Of a stretch of DNA of 64,000 nucleotides, positions 48,279 to 58,000 are shown piece by piece. The stretch covers positions 299,645,957-299,709,956 of the forward strand of contig NC_133650.1 of NCBI RefSeq assembly GCF_009905375.1, given 5' to 3'. The position numbers and the translations under genes are program-made. Below the pieces are notes generated by a model. That model was given only the letters and a program-made list of their open reading frames with translations. It had not been told where the DNA came from and made no database searches. Every line of letters starts with the position of its first letter. Within the stretch, counting starts at the first letter, position 1. This DNA comes from Apium graveolens (lineage: Eukaryota > Streptophyta > Magnoliopsida > Apiales > Apiaceae).

Positions 48279-50706
48279 TCAAGTTGATTTTGGTACCCAA
48301 GTTTCCTTGGGTCCAGCCTTGTTAGTCTTTTTCCTAGACTTCATTCCTCCTGCATCTTTTGACATAGGTAACTTTGGGTCAACCTTGGTCTCAGATGTAG
48401 TTGGTTGAAGTGTAGGGTTAGTCACAGAATCATTTAGCACATTTGATTGAATTTGATAAGGCATAGATTGTGCAAACATGTTATTCCACATAGGCATATT
48501 GTATGGCATTTGAGGCATACTGAATGCAGTAAAATAAGGATTATTAATATATGACATGTTTGCAAAATGTGCATGGGGATTCTGATGAGACATAACAGGC
48601 ATCGCATGCAGAGGTGACATAGACATGTTAGGCATGGAGGGATTTGAAGGCATGGGAGCATTCTTAACAGATTTGCAGTTATCAGATAGATGATTAACAC
48701 TTTTACAATGCACACAACTTTTTCTAGGAGCATACCTATCAGGTGTGTAATTGTTATGTTTATTAATCCTTACCTTCCCATTTCTTTTAGATTTTCTTTT
48801 AGTTTCCTTTTTATCCTCAACCAACTTAAGCCTATTTTTCAGCTAATCTAAAGTCATGTGTTCTATATTCACCTTACTGGCATCTTTGGATGTGCTAGCT
48901 CTTTCTTTGACAAAGTTCTTGAAAGTTAAACCATCCTTCTTATTGAGATTTTTATTTTTAAAATTACTTGCCTGTTTTAATTGATGAGCCTTCAATGGAT
49001 ACTCTTTTTCTTCCTTCAACGGATAACTTTTATCATCCGTTGATTCCACATCCGGTTGACAATCCATCAATTAATTTTAACTCCTTTTTGTTTTTCTTCC
49101 AGGCATCCTCACAGAATAATTCAATTCCCTGAACCTTGGCAATCTGAACACTAACATCCCTAGATGTTTTCCAGGCCTTGATTACCTCTTGCTCACTCTC
49201 TAACTGTTCAGAAAGAATTTCTACTTTCTTAACAGCTTCTTCTAGTTCACTCTCAACAGTCAAGCATTTAAGTTTAATCTTTTCAAGCTCAATTACCTGA
49301 TCCTCTAACACAGCATTCCTATCACTTAAAAATACATTATTCTCTTTGATCCTAGTGTTTTCTTTGGCTAGTGAGTTAGGGGAAACACGCAAATGATATA
49401 ATTCATTGGACATATCATTTATGGCTTCATTCCATTCATTTTTAGAAAGCTGAGAGAGATCAGTAGTAATTACCTGGTTGCTTGATGAACTAGTTTCATT
49501 TTCATCAGAATTAGCCATCAGGGCTAGGTTGACATATTCCATATCATCATCTTCATTGACTCCATCTGCTGCCCAATCATCTTGAGTGAGAAAAGCTCTT
49601 TCCTTTTGTTTGAGCAAATCAAAATACTTCTTTTTGTAATCAACTTGCTCAAATTTCTTCTTATCAGAGGTTGGCTTCCTACACTCACTTGCAAAGTGTC
49701 CACTAATGCCACAGTTATAACATTTGAACTTGGATTTGTCCACCATGTTTTTGTTTGGCTTAGTGAATTTTGTATTTTTCCTAAACTTCATCTTTGCAAA
49801 CCTCCTGGACAGAAAAGCCAGATGTTCATCAACATCATCAGAGTCATCCTGACTGGAATTGTCTTCATCCTCAGCTACTTGCTCTTTACCCTTGCTTGAT
49901 TCTGATTTGCTTGTGCCAATTTTGAGACTTGGCATTGTCTTCTCCTCATTCCTGGCTTCAATCTTCTCACTGTCAGCTACAAGTGCAACTGTTCCTCCTT
50001 TTCTTTTTCCCTTTTCCAGCAGCTCATCCTGCTCCATTTCAAGTTCATAAGTCTTCAAAATTCCATATCATCTTTCAAGTGTGAAGTTCTTATAATCTTG
50101 AGAATTTCTTAGAGAGACAGTCAAAGGCTTCCATTCCTTTGGTAGAGACCTCAGAAATTTTAAGTTGGAATCCTTGACTTGGTACATTCTACCATACAAC
50201 TTCAATCCATTTAACAGTTTCTGAAATCTGTTGAAGGTATCATTTAATGATTCTCCTTCTTCAAAGTGAAAATATTCATACTGTTGAATAAGAAGCTGCA
50301 TCTTATTCTCTCTAACCTGCTCAGTACCGTCACAGATGATTTGTACAGTATCCCAAACTTCGTTTGCAGTTTGACTATTGATGACATTGTCAAACATATC
50401 TTGATCTAAGCCATTAAACAAAATGTTCATGGCTTTCTTGTCCTTGCAGATTTCTTCTATGTCTTCAATAGTCCATTCTGCTTTTGGCTTGGGAATGGAC
50501 TGTCCAACAGCAACTGTTGCAGTAACAGCTGTGGCCACTTTGTGAGGGATGTGAGGACCATTTTCAATACAGTTGATGTAGCTTTCATCTTGAGAAAGAA
50601 GATATAAATGCATCTTCACTTTCCAGTGATGATAGTTATCTTTTTCCAGGACTGGAATCTTTATTCAAATATCCTTCCTAGCAGGAGGATTCTTCTGTGC
50701 ACTCAT
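48279..50706 (-). pseudogene. Sirevirus B gag
   Basis: Starts MSAQKNPPARKDI at 50706 and meets TGA at codon 14 (50665-50667). It has a second TGA at 50068-50070 and a frameshift near 49040. Zinc knuckles are CYNCGISGHFASEC and CVHCKSVNHLSDNC. The coiled-coil region between them is complete (DRNAVLEDQVIELEKIKLK). It ends with WVPKST followed by TGA, as in copy A. Confidence 0.87.
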
Positions 50707-50752
50707 GATGTTAGTAGAATAGATCTTTAAACACTTTGTATGTTAAGATCTT

Positions 50753-50764
50753 GCTCTGATACCA
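50753..50764 (-). other. Sirevirus B primer binding site
   Basis: The minus strand reads TGGTATCAGAGC two bases after the LTR, a perfect match to the common initiator-Met primer sequence of plant retrotransposons. Confidence 0.9.
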
Positions 50765-50766
50765 AT

Positions 50767-51872
50767 TGTTATTCCCAGTGGACTAACAATGAGATTTACA
50801 GAAGGGGGGTTGAATGTAAATCTCAAAACTTTTTCAAGTTTTGAGCAGTTTCTAAGGCTAAGTGTTTTAGTGAGCAAATGTGTGTGAATTGCTTGAGGCT
50901 AATACAGACAGATATATATATATTCAAACACAAATGTAAAATACACAAAGAACTTAAAAACTTTTCTGATGGATTTGTTGTTCCACCAGAGATGTGTTAT
51001 TTTAGAAAATCTGTGATTCAAAGAATTAAATCACAGCTGCTTCCTAGTACAAACTAGATGATTTTCTCTCTGGATTTTTCTAAACAGCTCTTGAAAATTC
51101 ACACCTAATTACTAGTTGCTACTTGATTTATATATCACCAAGTTTACAAGTGAAGACAAAACTGTAAAATACAATTAAAAAGGCTCTTCACATGTTTCTT
51201 CTTCATTTCTCTATCCAATGCAATTTGGGTTTAGCTGTTAATCTTTGAATACTCCCTTGTTTGCACCAGAATGGAAATGCTGCATTTTCTTGATTCCTCC
51301 TAGAGGCTGCCACATTCCAGTTTGTCTCTGTCAACCCATGTGCCTCTGTCAGCTTATGAATTATCACTATCAACTGCTATTGAACTAAGCATCCGTTGAA
51401 GCTTTCATCCGTTGATGCCTTATCCGTTGAGGCTTTATCCGTTGAAGCTTTATCCGTTGATGCATTATCAGTTGAAGTCTTATCCGTTGAAGCACTTATC
51501 CGTTGATGGATATTATCCGTTGAAGCTTCAGAGACATCCGTTGAAGCTTTGTTTCTTATCCGTTGAAGGTCTTCAATATCAGTTGATACTTCTTCACATA
51601 TACAAAATTACAAGGCATGAAATATTTACAATTAGCCCTCCTATTTGCATATCCACTAGTAGTCAACATGACTGATAATTTCCTACAACATCTAAGAATT
51701 ACAACTTGAATCCAGAGAATGAAATGTGCTACAATACTAAACTTATTGCTAAGTAAAGCTACTCCTTCAACGGATAGCCAAGATGGTCTTATCCGTTGAG
51801 GCTACAAACACTAGATTTCTACTTAAGTGTTTTGTTTAACTTATCATCAAACTAATACACATATTCCTAACA
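50767..51872 (-). repeat. Sirevirus B 5' LTR
   Basis: 1,106 bp with an intact terminus at 51872 (TGTTAGGAATATG on the minus strand). The ATCCGTTGA cluster at 51390-51570 looks like a Pro/Leu-rich ORF in one plus-strand frame (51412-51675), which is a by-product of the repeats and not a gene. Confidence 0.92.
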
Positions 51873-52261
51873 TGTTCACTTGTAAAATTTGGTGATATAT
51901 AAACCAAGTTGCAGCTAGTAACTAGAGTGTGAATTTTTCAGAGCTGTTTAGAAAAACATAGAGAGAAAATCATCTAGTTTATACTATGACGCAGCTGTGA
52001 TCAATTCTTTTGAATCACAGATTTTCTGAAATACACATCTCTGGTGGAACAACAAATCCGCCAGAAAAGTTTTTTAAAGCCTTTGTGTTCTTTACATTTG
52101 TGTCTTGAATATATATCTGTCTGCACCTACTCAAAATAATTCACACACAACTGTTCATCAAAACACTTAGCCTTTGAAACTGCTCAAAACTTGAAAAAGT
52201 TTTGAGATTTACATTTAACCCCCCTTCTGTAAATCTCATTGTTAGTTCCTTGGGAATAACA
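51873..52261 (+). repeat. Sirevirus A 3' LTR, second part
   Basis: Matches 26243-26628: TTCACTTGTAAAATTTGG, a TATA box, and the LTR end CCTTGGGAATAACA. It is followed directly by the AGGAG target copy and Tat sequence. Confidence 0.92.
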
Positions 52262-52266
52262 AGGAG

Positions 52267-52738
52267 CCGGCCACCTCCAAGCGATATCGGGGGTTAATTG
52301 AAACACGACCCGGATTGCAGTATCCATCTCACCCGGGCCAGCCTCCGCATAGAAGTCCTTCAACTGGTAGCGGTCCCGACTAATCAGAAAAGTAGCGAAA
52401 CCCTCTTTCAAGGCCCCCTGGTCGTACACCCCGGGATGGCCGTCCTCCTGCTTTTCATACCTTACTCGGATGTAATATATACTATTTTCGAGTTCAATGG
52501 GTTTTCTGACAAAATGATACTTGATATCGGTCCAACGACCCTCAGGGGTGAAGATAACCGAGTTCTCCGGGAGCCTCTTGAACCGGAAGCTTGTAATTGT
52601 CTCCACGGATCTGGACCCCTTCTTCACCATCTCGCCCCGGGTATGTTCTCTTCCGGAAGAATCCGGATCACTCTCTTCTCCAGAAAAGGATGGATAGCAG
52701 TTAAAGACTCTCCTAGCCCGCTCCTTGGTCCGAACCAT
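52267..52738 (-). pseudogene. Antisense gene of the Tat element, exon 1, start
   Basis: The ATG at 52738 begins MVRTKERARRVFNCYPSFSG, then a basic and acidic N-terminus and WRTDIKYHF-like residues (TDIKYHFVRKPIELENSIYY). It is fully open to the Sirevirus insertion at 52267, and the frame continues correctly at 25553. An acceptor AG lies four bases upstream of the ATG. With exons 2 and 3 the gene would be 1,992 nt, about 663 residues. Family: plant proteins of unknown function located antisense in Gypsy elements. It acts independently of gag-pol, if at all. Confidence 0.75.
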
Positions 52739-52742
52739 ATAC

Positions 52743-53413
52743 CTATTAAAATGAAGGTCAGTTAGCCTGTGCCCTACAAATTTTATTTGTTTTGCTTAGC
52801 GGTCCGGATCAAGTATGTTCTGTTAGTTTTACCATAACCTAATGATCCGGACCACCAATGCAAGTCCAACCCGGAAAAACATTAACGATCCGGATCATGT
52901 TAACTACAAGCCAAAAAACCAAACAACCATGGACCCGGATCCTGATGGAAAATGCCCAGATCCGGATCCAAAGCAGCCGAACAAATTCAAAACCCCTATT
53001 AACATAGTTCTGCCAAAACAGCTACCCTGGATCCGGGTCTTACACCCTCTACCCGGATCCAAACGAAAATACAAACTCACAAACAACCAAATTGAGAATC
53101 AAGAAGCAGATTATACAACTTTTGATATATACATACATACATTCAAACGAAGAATATCAAGAACAGCCATGGAGAAAACCCAAAAATTTGAAACCAAACC
53201 CAGAAAAATCAACAAAAACCATGCCAAAAACACCAAAAACCCACAAATCTAAACATACATAAACACATATCCACTACAAAAACGAAGCCAAAAATCACGA
53301 TTTCTACCACTAATTCGCGGATAAAAAAGCAAAATATAGCATGCAAACTCGAAGAAGATAAAAGAAAAAAAACTCGAAGGGGAAGAAACTTAGAAAGGGA
53401 AGAGAGAACTTAC
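52743..53413 (-). other. Probable 5'-UTR intron of the antisense gene
   Basis: On the minus strand a GTAAGT donor (53413-53408) follows CAACACTT, and the acceptor TTTTAATAG ends at 52743. The intron is about 670 bp, AT- and repeat-rich, with several CCGGATC motifs. It has no open frame linked to the exon. This fits a plant gene with a leader intron. Confidence 0.55.
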
Positions 53414-53576
53414 AAGTGTTGCAGCGGAGAAGAAGAGTGAGACACGGCGAGAACGAGAACAAAATCCAAGCCCTCAAGTCACAGTAAAAGCTCCGAAAAA
53501 TATCAAGAAGAGAATAGGAAGAGATTGTTGTTTCCTTTTGAAAATGAATAAAAAAGAAAGAGGAGAGGGGCTTAGC

Positions 53577-53583
53577 TTTTTAT
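53577..53583 (-). promoter_or_regulatory. TATA box for the antisense gene
   Basis: The minus strand reads CCCCCTATAAAAAGC. It lies about 165 bp upstream of the leader-intron donor, and a pyrimidine-rich leader (CCCCTCTCCTCTTTC) follows. Spacing and context fit an RNA polymerase II promoter read against the element. Confidence 0.6.
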
Positions 53584-53904
53584 AGGGGGGAGAGGGGAAC
53601 CGTCCCTGCCACGTGGCAGCCAGGGGTTGGTTAACCCAACAGTTACAAAAAATATATATACATTAATATATATATGCATAAATCACATTGAAAGCCAGTA
53701 ATCATTATGGGGGCGAGTTTCAAGGGGGTAATTGCCAAGATTTCAAATTAATAGGGGGAAATGAGCAAAAAATGTTACAAATTCCAAAAATTTCGCAAAA
53801 CCTAAAGCATCCTACCCGGATCAGTAAGACCTACCCGGAATCCTAAGGAACCCGGACTAGTGTCCCTCAGCAAAATTTTCCCTAAAAGCAGCAAAATTCT
53901 TCCA
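53584..53904. other. Region upstream of the antisense promoter
   Basis: No gene. It contains CCACGTGGCA near 53610 (a G-box-type CACGTG core) on both strands, an AT-rich TATATA run near 53650-53675, and the first scattered CCGGAT motifs before the 89-bp array. Confidence 0.4.
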
Positions 53905-54600
53905 CCTTAATCCGGATTGGCATCTACTACACCAGATCCGGATTGGAGGGCAACCAGGTGCATAAATTTTTCCACGGCACCAAAATTCTTCTACCTTAAT
54001 CTGGATTGGCACCTACTACACCAGATCCGGATTGGAGGGCAACCGGGTGCAGAAATTTTTCCAAGGCACCAAAATTATTCTACATTAATCCGGATTGGCA
54101 TCTACTACACCAGATCCGGATTGGAGGGCAACCGGGTGCAGAAATTTTTCCAAGGCACCAAAATTCTTCTACCTTAATCCGGATTGGCATCTACTACACC
54201 AGATCCGGATTGGATGGCAACCAGGTGCAGAAATTTTTCTAAGGCACCAAAATTCTTCTACCTTAATCCGGATTGGTACCTACTACACCATATTCGGATT
54301 GGGGGGCAACCAGGTGCAGAAAAATTTCTAAAGCACCGAAATCCTTCTACCTTAATCCGGATTGACATCTACTACACCAGATCCGGATTGGGGGCAACCA
54401 GGGAGCATAAATTTTTTCAAGAACAGGAAAATTCTACCTTAATTCGGATTGGTATCTACTACACCAGATCCGGATTAGGGGGCAACAAATACCAGAATTT
54501 TTCCAAAGGCAACAAAAGTCCACCTATATTAATCCGGATCTATACCTTCAACACCAGACCCGGATTGAGGGGCAACAGAGAAGCATAATTTTTTCTCCTA
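53905..54600 (+). repeat. Tandem array with 89-bp period before the Tat PPT
   Basis: Seven to eight units. Each has TTAATCCGGATTGGCATCTA, ACACCAGATCCGGATTGG, GGGCAACC and GCACCAAAATTCTTCTAC. The period is exactly 89 bp over the first units (matching positions 53917, 54006, 54095, 54184). Later units diverge and shorten slightly. Because 89 is not a multiple of three, the overlapping open frames here are artefacts. Confidence 0.92.
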
Positions 54601-54652
54601 AAGTAACAACTATGTGATACACTATACTCCCTCATCCAGAAAATATGCATAA

Positions 54653-54668
54653 GGGAGTGGGGGGCAAA
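54653..54668 (+). other. Tat polypurine tract
   Basis: GGGAGTGGGGGGCAAA directly precedes the 3' LTR, as expected for the plus-strand primer of a Gypsy element. Confidence 0.85.
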
Positions 54669-55511
54669 TGATAGGGTATAAGCAACCTGGCTAGGGCCCA
54701 ACCTGGATCTAAGGGGTAGGCTCAATTGGTGAACCAAGACCCCCCTTACCCAGCGCAATCGAGTGGAGAGACCCAGGCTCAGGGCCAACCTAGGACCTGG
54801 ATCATCTCCCAGCCAGGATCCGACCCAAGACCTGAATCATCTTCTAGCCAGGGTCCAGCCCATGACCTGGATCACCTGCCTACCGAGGTCCAGCCCATGA
54901 CTTGGATCACCTGCCTACCCGGATCCAGCCCAAAACCTGGATCACCTGCCTACCTGGATCCAGCCCATGACCTGGATCACCCTGAGGGGGGTCCCAGCAA
55001 GCACATGCACACTCCACAACCCGCCAAGGAATGGTAAGTGGGCACATGACTGTGACAACTATCAACAACCAACATATCAGACAAACACGGCGCATGTCAG
55101 AAGGTCGTTAGGACACCCTGAAGGTGGTCCTCCCCTGGACACGTGTGAGCAATCCACCCAAGCCAGGCGTCCTCCGCCTCCAAGGACCAACGACCCAAAT
55201 CTAGAGGTACTAACCCCTAAACCCTACTTTTGGGCTATATATACCCCCAAAGATGAAGGGTTTAGAGGTTAGAAAAATAATTTCATTACACACACACTTT
55301 CATACACTCAGCCTATACACACACGGCAACCTTAGTTCTCTATCTTTATCTTCCCCAACCAGCTACATATTCTTACACCGGAAGCGCCGCGGGGACAAAA
55401 CCCCCCTCCTGTGTTGTTTTGCTGGCTCCCAAACAGCAGCTACACCTCATTAACACCCAGAAGGTTCAGGAACGGCGTCGGAAGGACCCGCCCCGCTCAC
55501 CGGAGTTATCA
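54669..55511 (+). repeat. Tat 3' LTR
   Basis: 843 bp, uninterrupted, beginning TGATAGGGTATAAGC and ending CCGGAGTTATCA. It has the short-period array (54777-54988) and TATA box (55236). Several differences from the 5' LTR are C/T or G/A. Confidence 0.92.
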
Positions 55512-56263
55512 TGGTTCGGCTCATTTTTTTAATGAGTTGATCTTGAACATGAAAATGAATACGTATGAGTAAACGAGCCGAGCCGAACACTTGGCTCATT
55601 TAACCTGAACACAGCTCGAACTCGGCTTGAACTCGATAACTCGACTTGGCTTGAATAAAATTTATATATATATCATAAATAATAGATTATTACTAATCAC
55701 TTCAATATTTTTATTAGTACATTTTTTCATTATTTATTAATAATTAAATTTTTATAGAATTTTTGTTTATCTTTCTAAATTTAACACTTATTTTTTTTCA
55801 TAAGGAAACTATCAAATATTATTATCATGATTTATTTATCACCAATTCTTCACATTTTCATAAATATCATTCAATAACTTGTAATTTAATTAAACAAAAA
55901 TTAAGGAAAATAGCGGAACATAATAAAATTTCGATATCAACGGTTTAAAAAGTAATGTACGATTTGTAAGGAATGTCTCAATAATTTAAAATAAAATTAC
56001 TTAAATTCCTAAAACTCGTATTGATAACTAAAATGACACATATTAAGTGTGCGTATATAACTGTAAGATAAGACTTGTATTTGATCTTTATACACCTTAA
56101 AATTATAAAGTATGTTTAATTATTGGTCGATTTAAAAATATATGTGAACTATTAGTGGACAACTCAACTTTACTCGAGTTCGGCCCAGCTCGGTTGTTTG
56201 TGAACAAACACTCATGTTCGACTCAGTTCAGTTTGATTTAAATAATATAAATATTATATATAT
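55512..56263. repeat. hAT-like remnant with GAGCCGAGCCGA repeats
   Basis: GAGCCGAGCCGAAC, CTCGGCTTGAACTC and similar words lie at 55516-55650, and CGGCCCAGCTCGGTTG with GACTCAGTTCAG at 56170-56235, around an AT-rich core. This layout is typical of non-autonomous hAT elements. The Tat element landed at or inside its left edge, so only one end survives. No ORF is supported. Confidence 0.5.
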
Positions 56264-56674
56264 AGGGTTGAGTTCTATGGAGTCCACATTTTTGTCGGAG
56301 TCCTCGGAGTCCATCTACGTTCTGCAAATAAAATATCTTGTAAAACGTGTTATTTTGCAAAATATGTCACACAAATAGCATAACTTTAACAAAATCATGC
56401 AAATCTCATATATTTACAGTACAATATGTATGTTCTGCAATATGTTCTGCAACATGAACATTTACGTTCTACAAACTAAACATGTTTTGTAGAATAATAT
56501 ATTTTTGTAATGTTCTGCTTGTAAAATGTATGCAATCTACAAGATTTTTAATAGAATAGTGATGTTTGTCGAAAAATAATATGTTTTGCAATATTTTAAG
56601 CTATATTTTACTTGCAGAACATATATGGACTCCGAGGACTCCAATTAAAAGTGGACTCCATAGAACTTTACTCT
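56264..56674. mobile_element. MITE with long terminal inverted repeats
   Basis: The left end AGGGTTGAGTTCTATGGAGT and right end complement AGAGTAAAGTTCTATGGAGT begin inverted repeats of about 60 bp that also share GGAGTCCTCGGAGTCCAT and GTTCTGCAA. The interior has many TTCTGCAA/TTGCAGAA-like words. Flanks are TA dinucleotide runs, so the target duplication cannot be measured. Superfamily unassigned. Confidence 0.8.
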
Positions 56675-57377
56675 ATATATATATATGTAAATATTATTAA
56701 ATTATTTTTATTTAAAAAAATTTGATAGCAAGCTTGATCATGTTGGCTAGTTTTTAGAATAATTGATATTAGTAATTTATGTCGGTAAAAATGTATGTTT
56801 TAAGATATTGTAATCATAATAATGTAATGTCATTAATAACAATTATAATCTTTATTTAATTGATTGCATGTATCGATTATAACTAAAAAAATACAAATTT
56901 TAAGTTTTAATATTGTTATTATTAGGATTCATACCCTTATTTTTTGGTAAGTAGCCTAAATATAAACTATTCCGTTGAGAGGATTTGAATTTTGGATTTT
57001 CAACAGAACAAACTAAATAGAGAATATTTATTATTATGAATTTAACGGCTCTTATTTAATAACCAATGTTTGATATTTGATATTTTTATGATTGGTTGAA
57101 CCAGACAACAAACAATTATACTTAGTTTTACTTATTATAGTATAGTATAGATAATCTAGTTTTACCGACAAGTTTAAATCTGTACCTCAAAAAATGTTGC
57201 GCGATAACAAATAATCTAACAAATAATTTTTCTAATCCGACTTGGATAAATAAGCTTAAATAACTTCTCTAGATATATTAACAAGTATCAATCAAAGAAA
57301 ATTAAGTATTTATATGCCCTCTTTAATTACCATGTAAATATGAATAATTATCATATTTCTCGTAATGTATTTTTATT
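56675..57377. other. AT-rich spacer
   Basis: No coding region, RNA gene or clear element seen. Confidence 0.5.
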
Positions 57378-58000
57378 TTTTGTAACCCATTAGTCTTATA
57401 TCGAGTAGATTTGAAATTTATGTTCAGATTATAAAACAAAATATTACTACTACATGTACCAATAAATCATGATCCTTTTGGGTATAGAGGGTTTGTGCAC
57501 TACCCAAGTTGTTCGACTTATTTCATATTCTGAATCAGAATATACTCGATTTTCAAAAAAATTATGAATTTGACGTGGGTTTTCATACATGGTATCATAA
57601 GTGATTCTCGAAAGCTTGAATTGTCAAATTGTCAGAGACGGGGATACGAAGTAAGCCGTTATTATGCAACAATGACTATAAGGTTTGTTATCTGGACATA
57701 TGGGCTCTCTATTCACACTCAATGAGGATGTCCGCAATTAAGTGGCGAGTTTGTAACACTCTAGTACCACATCGGATATATTGTGGATTTGTTCACGTAA
57801 ATGTGGAGTTTATAACACTACATTATGATGTCAAGTAGATTTGAGATTTATATTCATTTTATAAAGCAAGGTACCACACCAACAAATCATAAAGAAAAGT
57901 ACTACATCAACAAAACATAAAATTTTAGGAGATTGTGGTGGGCTTGTGGATTATCCAAATTGACTGCACTCAAGCCCGTATTTCAAACTCAAAATCGTAA
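57378..58000 (+). mobile_element. Possible TRIM (short LTR element) remnant
   Basis: Two related direct repeats near 57395-57530 and 57828-57975 share AGTAGATTTGA-ATTTAT, ATTATAAA/TTTATAAA, CCAA(C)AAATCATAA and a TTGTG-ACTACCCAAGTTG-like end. TGGTATCATAAG near 57590 resembles a tRNA-Met primer site. TAGTACCACATCGG near 57762 is like the AGTCCCACATCGG word common in plant TRIM LTRs. There is no coding capacity. Boundaries are uncertain. Confidence 0.45.

Larger units (their letters stand above)
38397..51872 (-). mobile_element. Sirevirus B complex, reverse orientation, inside the A 3' LTR
   Basis: Read on the minus strand: 5' LTR (51872-50767), a full internal region (50766-40119), an LTR (40118-39017), then only the primer site and the first part of a second internal region (39016-38397). 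The high-coordinate end is a clean LTR terminus; the low-coordinate end is truncated inside gag. About 45 bp of the A LTR (equivalent to 26197-26241) is missing at the site, so the target duplication is lost. LTR ends read CCACTGGGAATAACA, slightly different from copy A, so B belongs to a related subfamily. Confidence 0.88.
25554..52261 (+). mobile_element. Sirevirus copy A (Ty1/Copia), inserted in the Tat antisense gene
   Basis: The LTRs begin TGTTAGGAATATG and end TTGGGAATAACA, with a perfect AGGAG target duplication at 25549-25553 and 52262-52266. Internal order is PBS, gag with two zinc knuckles, pol (protease, integrase, RT, RNase H), a spacer and a long extra ORF before the PPT. A large gag, Copia domain order and an ORF in the envelope-like position identify the Sirevirus (SIRE/Maximus) lineage. 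Its 3' LTR is interrupted by copy B. Without copy B it is about 13.2 kb. Confidence 0.92.
6468..55511 (+). mobile_element. Tat-lineage Ty3/Gypsy retrotransposon (host of the nest)
   Basis: The LTRs begin TGATAGGG and end TTATCA. Flanks CGGTT (6463-6467) and TGGTT (55512-55516) form a 5-bp target duplication with one C-to-T difference. Subtracting the two large insertions leaves about 13.6 kb, a usual Tat size. Order: 5' LTR, PBS, gag, protease, RT, two RNase H domains, integrase, an antisense gene, tandem-repeat-rich 3' region, PPT and 3' LTR. Classification rests on the Tat-type gag finger, the YVDD-M-AKS RT motif and the second RNase H (archaeal type in the literature). All sense ORFs are broken, so the copy is inactive. 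Confidence 0.9.

Noticed and set aside
51412..51675. Open frame with repeated YPLKLYPL units
   Set aside because: It is the ATCCGTTGA array of the Sirevirus B LTR read in one frame; the same array elsewhere has no such frame.
53917..54588. Four overlapping open frames with near-identical repeats
   Set aside because: They are products of the 89-bp tandem array; the period is not a multiple of three, so each frame simply restarts in the next unit.
22545..54600. CRISPR-like arrays
   Set aside because: Repeats with variable spacers are present, but units drift, spacers are related to each other, there are no cas genes, and the context is a plant retrotransposon.
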